The position numbers were made by a program, and so were the translations under genes. 64,000 nt of DNA from Antitrichia curtipendula. Its lineage: Eukaryota > Streptophyta > Bryopsida > Hypnales > Leucodontaceae. The DNA lies in NCBI GenBank assembly GCA_951230915.1, contig OX579639.1:16244001-16308000 (forward strand). The letters are read 5' to 3'. Below, in pieces: positions 58,293-64,000 of this stretch. Positions within the stretch are counted from its first letter, which is position 1. Each line of letters begins with the position of its first letter. Below the pieces are notes generated by a model. That model worked only from the letters and a program-made list of their open reading frames with translations. It searched no databases and had not been told where the DNA came from.

Positions 58293-59318
58293 TCCTTTAG
58301 GGATTAAGCCAATGATTCACTTAGTAATGAAAAGGGCTGATTTCCAAGTTCACACCCTCATCCTTTAAGCGTTAAACTGTTGCCTAGGATTCATTTATTT
58401 TGCTATAGGTAGTTAGGTAGTTTTTTTTGAAACACATGGATAATTTCCATTGATAAGGGAAACAGTACAGCAAACCAGAAGCACAAAGCCTCAGCAGAGA
58501 TTTCTAGCTCTTCAGACAACCTAAAACACAAACACAAAGCACCGGCCACAGCCAACCCGGCCGGCCCACCCACCCACACCCAGACCTAAAGCTATAAGTA
58601 GTTTTCGTAGCAAAAGAGTGGAGTGCGAAAATGTTTTACAAAATTTTAAATAGTGGATGCAGCACCAGCACTTCCTGGGAGGTCCCCTATCCCAGTTACA
58701 TTCCGATCCAAAGACGCTTAATTTCAGAGTTCTGATGGGATCTGGTGTAGTAGGCTTGGTATGACAATCAAGACGGCCAGAGACGAGAGAATTTTTTTTC
58801 AATTGACTAGAGACAAACTGGAATATAATCTTAAAGGGCAAATTTTCGGGCTGCACGGCAAATTTTCGGGCTGCACGGCAAATTTTAGTCCTCAAGAGTT
58901 CGACTTGCCTTCAGTTCCTTCCGATTATGATAGGTGTCGTGATTAAGTTTCACTTTCTTTCAATAATTTCGTGTTCAGGAAAAGAATTGGAAATTTTATG
59001 ACTCACAATGTTTTTGAGGCCATGTCCTGTAAACTTCAAGAAGGGTTTAATTTCAAGAAGTTTACAGGACAATGTCGAAAACAAACAGGTGAATAGTTCT
59101 AATATTAGTTTGAGCTGAATACCGATAGTTATTTGTATTAAGAATGTCGTACACTGATACAACCGATCATGAATAGTCCTATAAAAAAATGTTCCATATC
59201 AACAGCTTCACTTGCTCGTCGAACTTCAGAAACATGATCACACCTACAACGGGTATGATTACTGAAAAAAATTGTGACCACTACAGAGGCGAGGCGACTC
59301 TAGTCATATTGGAAACCT
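58293..59318. other. Intergenic, short repeats only
   Basis: Contains an exact 20-bp tandem duplication (AATTTTCGGGCTGCACGGCA at 58,841 and 58,861) and a hairpin with 15-bp perfect arms (TGTCCTGTAAACTTC at 59,023-59,037 and its complement at 59,057-59,071). No gene seen. Confidence 0.6.
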
Positions 59319-62300
59319 TTAGGATCCCAACTCCTTCACGAGTCCAATGACAGGATTTAACGTGCCATCATTCTGCAGAAACCCAAAGCGACAATGAACA
59401 TTAGCCTAGCTAAGGTTGTCACGCCAGAGCACATTACATAAACACCATAGAGCACAAATAAAAAGCAACTTCGAGATCCGTCAAGTAAAACTTTTCATTT
59501 GATGAAATGAAATAAACTGGATATATTTATCTATGAGAAAAATCTCCTCTGCAACCACGAAATTACCAGAAAGATATTTCCAAACAAAGCACACAACAAT
59601 GAAAGAAACATAGCACTTACCAGAACAACAATATCGAAGGCGTCCTTGTAAGTCTCCAGCCAATTCTCAATGTTCTCGTTTCTGTGCACAAAATTCCAAT
59701 AAAATTATATGAAAACAAGACTGAAAAACAGAATCATCATCAGCACGTCTTGCAATACGTCATGTTGCTGAGAAAACTCAGATTGTGACAGCAAATAACT
59801 GATATGTCTCAGATCAGGTAGCCATAAATACCACATCGACAAATCTACAATTTCGTTAACTCCGAAGTACTAAGCTTTAGAAAGAGGTGACAAGGAATCC
59901 GTCACCAACATAAGGGGAAATCAGAGACTTACAAAAATCCTACAGAAATCCGATTCTCATAGTCCACACCGTCAGACATTCCAAGGTCGCCAAGATGATC
60001 ACCCAATAGCAATACATTTGAACGACCTTGCACTATGGCTGCACCAACGTTAGGAATCTTATTGTCCCCAACAAAATTCCCATCATCATCGTGTAGAGGC
60101 GTTGCCATCTCGAGAGCATGCTCGTTCTTGTTTAATACATGAATAATTCTGCCTGAGATTAACATCCATGTATTTAATTTAGTGAAGAAATTAATGAAGA
60201 AACAAAAGGGGAATGGATAAAAATAATGACAGACGACAGTAAAGATAGCAAGATAGCGGAACTGTAGAAGAGTAACAATTGATATACAGCATAAAAGGAA
60301 CAGGGTAACGGAGACTCACCTTTGAACCCTGTCAAATCACCGTTACCGTCAAATTCCATTCGGTTAGAAACAACCCTGATGTTCGGGAACACCCGATGGA
60401 GCTTCTGTCGCAATACCTGAACAGACGTATGTTGAATAAAATTGTTCAGCTCGATACAATTACAGTTTACAGACTCAAGGATTCAAATTTCATTTAAGAA
60501 CCCTAGGACTGAAATTAAAGCCACCTGTTATACCTCTTCAATTATATCAGCAAGGCCAGCCGAGAATATCAGCAACGGGACACCATCTTCCTGGAAGTCA
60601 TTGTGAAATATCAATGAAGTACTCTTAAAAATATGAATGCCAAACAGATAATCACCTATCATGGTAGTGATAACGTGAAATGAACGATCCAAGAGAAACC
60701 TACGCTACTAGACCAGTCAATGTTTCAATGTTAAGACCTTGAACAAAGCATGCGAATATCAACGGCGAACAATGTCGGACGACGTCATCTACACCTGCAC
60801 AGACCCAATTTCCTAAAATATGCATGCAAGAGCAGTGCAACAGACAACGTACATCAAGGATCTCAAAAAACTGAGTGATTCCATCACGGAAACTTATAGT
60901 GGCGTTGGCAACAGAAGAGATGATCGATTCGTAGTTGAGGCCACCTTCCAGTAACAAATGGTGTGACTTCCCCCACCTACTCATTCTAGGCAACAAAACA
61001 AGTCAGAGTCCAAACTAACAAATTAGAGAAAATGATAGCAATTCATGATATTAACAAGTATTTATAATACAGTCAAAACGTGGCTACGCCAATATGTATT
61101 CAACATCAAATCTGCTGGCACATGTCTCTGTAAGCTCGTGAAATCAAAGTCACACCTCTGCCCCAGAAAATCCAGTATGTTCATCTGACGTACCATTCTT
61201 CCATGTACTTGGCTTTCTCATCAGCTGGTAGGGACGGAGAAATCTCCATAGGATAATAATGCTCAAAAAGCTCGTGACGCTTCAAGTCATATACGGGATT
61301 GCTTTTCAATAGAGCATGTGTGCCTGCATAAATATACAACCATTATCAGGCTACAAGGCATCCGTCCGTCTAAAAACCAATTGCATCTTAGTCGAAGTCT
61401 CAATCTGCAAAAGATATTACAGAATTCATTGCTTCTGATATTACATATTCAATGAAATGGACCTAACTGAAAGTGCAAAATCTGCAAACAGACTCTCAAG
61501 GTCCGCAACGGAGTCTGTTATTATATCTCATTTTTAGAGTAATAATACTTACTTTGACCACGCACGCCATTCACCAAGTACTTTGTGAGAGTCATATCAA
61601 AGTCTGCAATAACCTGCCAGAACAATTAAAGATCAATATTTTCCCAGTATATTACTACTGATGACGTGTACTTCAGGAAATTGAGTCGTTGTGGTAGCAC
61701 CAACTAAAAAATGTAGGTAGCGGTACCTGCAGAGTGGATAGCCCAGCAGCCCGAATGGCTTGTTTCTTTCTCTCAAGCTGCGCTGGATTACCAATAACCA
61801 CATCTGGATAGACAGGAGCAGTCACGCGGGTATTCACATAATGTTGCTCCATTGAAGAAGTAGACTTCCTTAAAACTGTTGATTTCTCGTGCAATGCAAA
61901 CCTGCCACTCCAACCCCTTCGATTAATGTATTTAGAACTAAAAAATCGAAGTCTCAGAAATTCATTGTCATTGAATTTTGGTTACATTTTGCGATGGAAT
62001 ATTATCATTATTAAGCCATCGAATGATATTAACGTCCATTTCCCAGCACAGAATACTGGAAGACCTCATCACAAAACTTCCAACCCGAGGTCGACCAGAA
62101 AAAGCGAATAAGGTCTGCAGCAAACCCACATTTCTGAACTTCTAAGTCGCGCAGAAGGGTTAGTAATACAATAATCAGTGAGTTCCCTTGACCATATATC
62201 AGAGAGCAGAACCACGACTTCACAGAAATGACCGACCTTAAATAATCCTGACCTCGAATTGAAAGAGTGGAAAAACATGGACTTACAAAATCGACGCATG

Positions 62301-63960
62301 AAATTCGTAGTAATAGCCTCATGCACCCATCTTGTCACGGAGTACACCACTCAAAAGCACTCCACGACAAAAAAAAAAAAATCACATAAACAGAGGGAGC
62401 ACTATTTGTATTCTTACAAGAGGCACTCTAGTACTATATCAATCACTCGAAACACCGCAAGGTCTCAGTAATTTCATTTCCACAAGGCCAACTCAGTCAA
62501 CCATTCGGAAAGATAACGCAAATTTTCAGCATCATAGACCTAAGTAACATGGAAGCAAATAAGCATCTCAGTACCAGGATTAGCTATCTGGAAAGTTTAT
62601 CGTCTTCATAGGGGAGGTACAAACACCCCCAATCAAAGCGCAAGGATAACTTAGATCATCTTCGATGCATGCACCATGTGTAGTAAACGGCTATAGCAGA
62701 TAAGAACCACAAAATTTCAGACTAAGAGACCAAAACAAATATGGGACACCACGGGCGTCTCAGTACCAGGATTAGCAGTCTGGGAAGTATCTTGTCTTCA
62801 GAGGGGAGGTATAAGCCCCCCCAGTCAAAGCGCAAGGATAACTTGAATCCTCATCAACACCCGCTTCACTAGAAATCGTGACCAGTAGCAACAAGTCAAG
62901 GCAGGAACCGCATATTACAATGGAAAAGGACTGATTTACTGAACAGCGAACCCGAGCTCATCAATCCTCAATTGTTTCAATTAAACAACGACAAAATACA
63001 GTTCAAGCGTCATAGACCCGATCGTCATGAGCACCGCATTGTCCGATTGAGCACTCTGGTTAGATTCTTGTCCTCGCAAATGTCGGAAAACACCACGAAC
63101 GCAAATCAAAACCTAGAACTTGACAAACCATCAAGACGAATCACGACTGTGTTCATTGTAAAAGCAACTATCACGTCTCGTGATCAAGAAGTGAAAGTCC
63201 CAGGCAAACTTAGTAGAAAACCCTACGCACACAAATCGACCTCAACTGCGGGCAACAGAAGCCGCTGGGAGAAAGTTCCCGGTCCAGGAAAAAACAGACC
63301 CGCATTCATCGCTTAGAATGCAACAATGTACAGCTTCACATTCAATGGGGAAAAAAAACCCTCTTAACTTGGATAAAACCTTCGCCGAAGACTCTTGTGA
63401 TCAATGGCAACACAAAAAGAACGAAGAAAATTACAGAACCTAAACAGAGTTTGCAAATGCTTGCAACAATGCATAACGCACCACCACAAACCAGAGGGCT
63501 GAGATACGAAAGGGAGACGAAATTCACCACGACAGAACTAAGAAGACCGTCGCATGCCCAGAAAAGGAGACAAAAACGCATCAGAACTTAAAACGAACAG
63601 GCGAGGGAAGAAACTCAGTATCGTAAGTTACCGCTGGTGGAGAAGACGAAGCGCCTGGTGGCAAGGCCTCTTCTGCAGGAGAGAGCCAGAATGCAATGTG
63701 CACAGCGACACTCTCTGGCGACAACTAAAATTAATATTCCCAATACCACCACCACCACCAATACTTATACTACGAGAAGAGGAATTATAACTCCAACCAC
63801 TGGGAGCAATAAAGGCCGAGTGCTGCCCAGCGGCTGTCACGGCAGGCGAGCCTCCTCCTCGCCAGAAGTGCCGCATCCAGGTGTGGCCCACCGTTGGAGG
63901 CGTGGCGCAACAACGCACCAGGACATGGGGAGCCCAACCCCCCACTGTCACTCCACTCAT
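59319..63960 (-). CDS. UMPH-1-type cytosolic 5'-nucleotidase III (HAD superfamily)
   Basis: Ten exons on minus: 63960-63632, 61901-61727, 61613-61553, 61323-61194, 60976-60853, 60590-60534, 60416-60320, 60152-59933, 59681-59621 and 59372-59319. Phases agree, giving 435 aa. HAD motif I is VIADFDMTLT (nucleophile Asp, then Asp). HYYPMEISP carries the Glu seen in this family, LLIFSAGLAD is motif II, GFKGRIIHVLNK gives motif III Lys, and LLLGDHLGDLGMSDG is motif IV. The family dephosphorylates pyrimidine or 7-methylguanosine monophosphates. Exon 1 is the least certain: it adds ~110 residues rich in Arg, Ser, His and Gly with no acidic residues, typical of an organelle-targeting peptide, and is joined through a 1.7-kb intron. 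An internal Met in exon 2 (SMEQHYVNTR) is an alternative start. The gene may extend beyond the window. Confidence 0.88.
62565..62850. repeat. Direct duplication, copies 190 bp apart, in intron 1 of the nucleotidase gene
   Basis: Copy 1 (62,565-62,660) and copy 2 (62,755-62,850) share ATCTCAGTACCAGGATTAGC (GTCTCAGTACCAGGATTAGC), GGGGAGGTA and CAAAGCGCAAGGATAACTT. The spacer between them is not duplicated. Confidence 0.75.
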
Positions 63961-64000
63961 CCAGACACCTCCTAACCTTTGCCCCTCCCGTCCGTCTCTC

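Noticed and set aside
58400..58580. Possible remnant of a retrotransposon end near the right flank
   Set aside because: Only a vague resemblance to a poly-A-proximal region; no reading frame or repeat match supports it.

Overview
The window is nuclear DNA of a land plant. Its genes are split by many short GT-AG introns, and they include plant-specific families: a multi-B3 (REM-like) DNA-binding protein, a novel plant SNARE (NPSN), a plant ENTH protein, a plant DUF4336 protein and a plant-type UMPH-1 5'-nucleotidase. The spaces between genes are AT-rich and full of small inverted-repeat elements. I would guess a non-flowering plant such as a moss, but the sequence alone does not settle this.

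Host genes, left to right: a four-B3-domain protein (4.4-9.3 kb, +), an ENTH/epsin-like trafficking protein (15.7-18.6 kb, +), a DUF4336 protein with a transit-peptide-like N-terminus (20.1-23.4 kb, +), a SETD9-like SET-domain protein (25.5-28.3 kb, +), an NPSN Qb-SNARE (30.9-34.8 kb, +) and a UMPH-1 HAD nucleotidase (59.3-64.0 kb, -). I could rebuild the exon structure of all but the SETD9-like gene so that every splice phase agrees. The SETD9-like gene has an unresolved 2-nt frame break.

The main discovery is a 14.8-kb DNA transposon at 43,103-57,910. It has 34-bp terminal inverted repeats (29/34 identical) and sits inside an older ~1-kb dispersed repeat whose unsplit relative lies at 39.0-39.8 kb. 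It carries a three-exon transposase of about 904 aa. The transposase has a long coiled coil and a DDE-type core with a CxxC/HxxxH-like insertion, reminiscent of RAG1/Transib/hAT-type enzymes. It also carries four cargo reading frames: a 344-aa orphan, an 83-aa protein that may have a ubiquitin-like fold, a 644-aa protein with an orphan domain, coiled coil and RING-like finger, and a ~374-aa paralogue of the orphan-domain/coiled-coil part. Several of these frames contain a single in-frame TAA or TAG followed by more coding sequence, so this copy looks recently damaged. The element also holds a 13-copy minisatellite, a four-unit ~175-bp array in front of one cargo gene and a 2 x 62-bp repeat.

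The rest is intergenic or intronic DNA with MITE-like elements (several with clear TIRs), long foldbacks and local duplications. No tRNA, rRNA, CRISPR or bacterial-type signal was seen.
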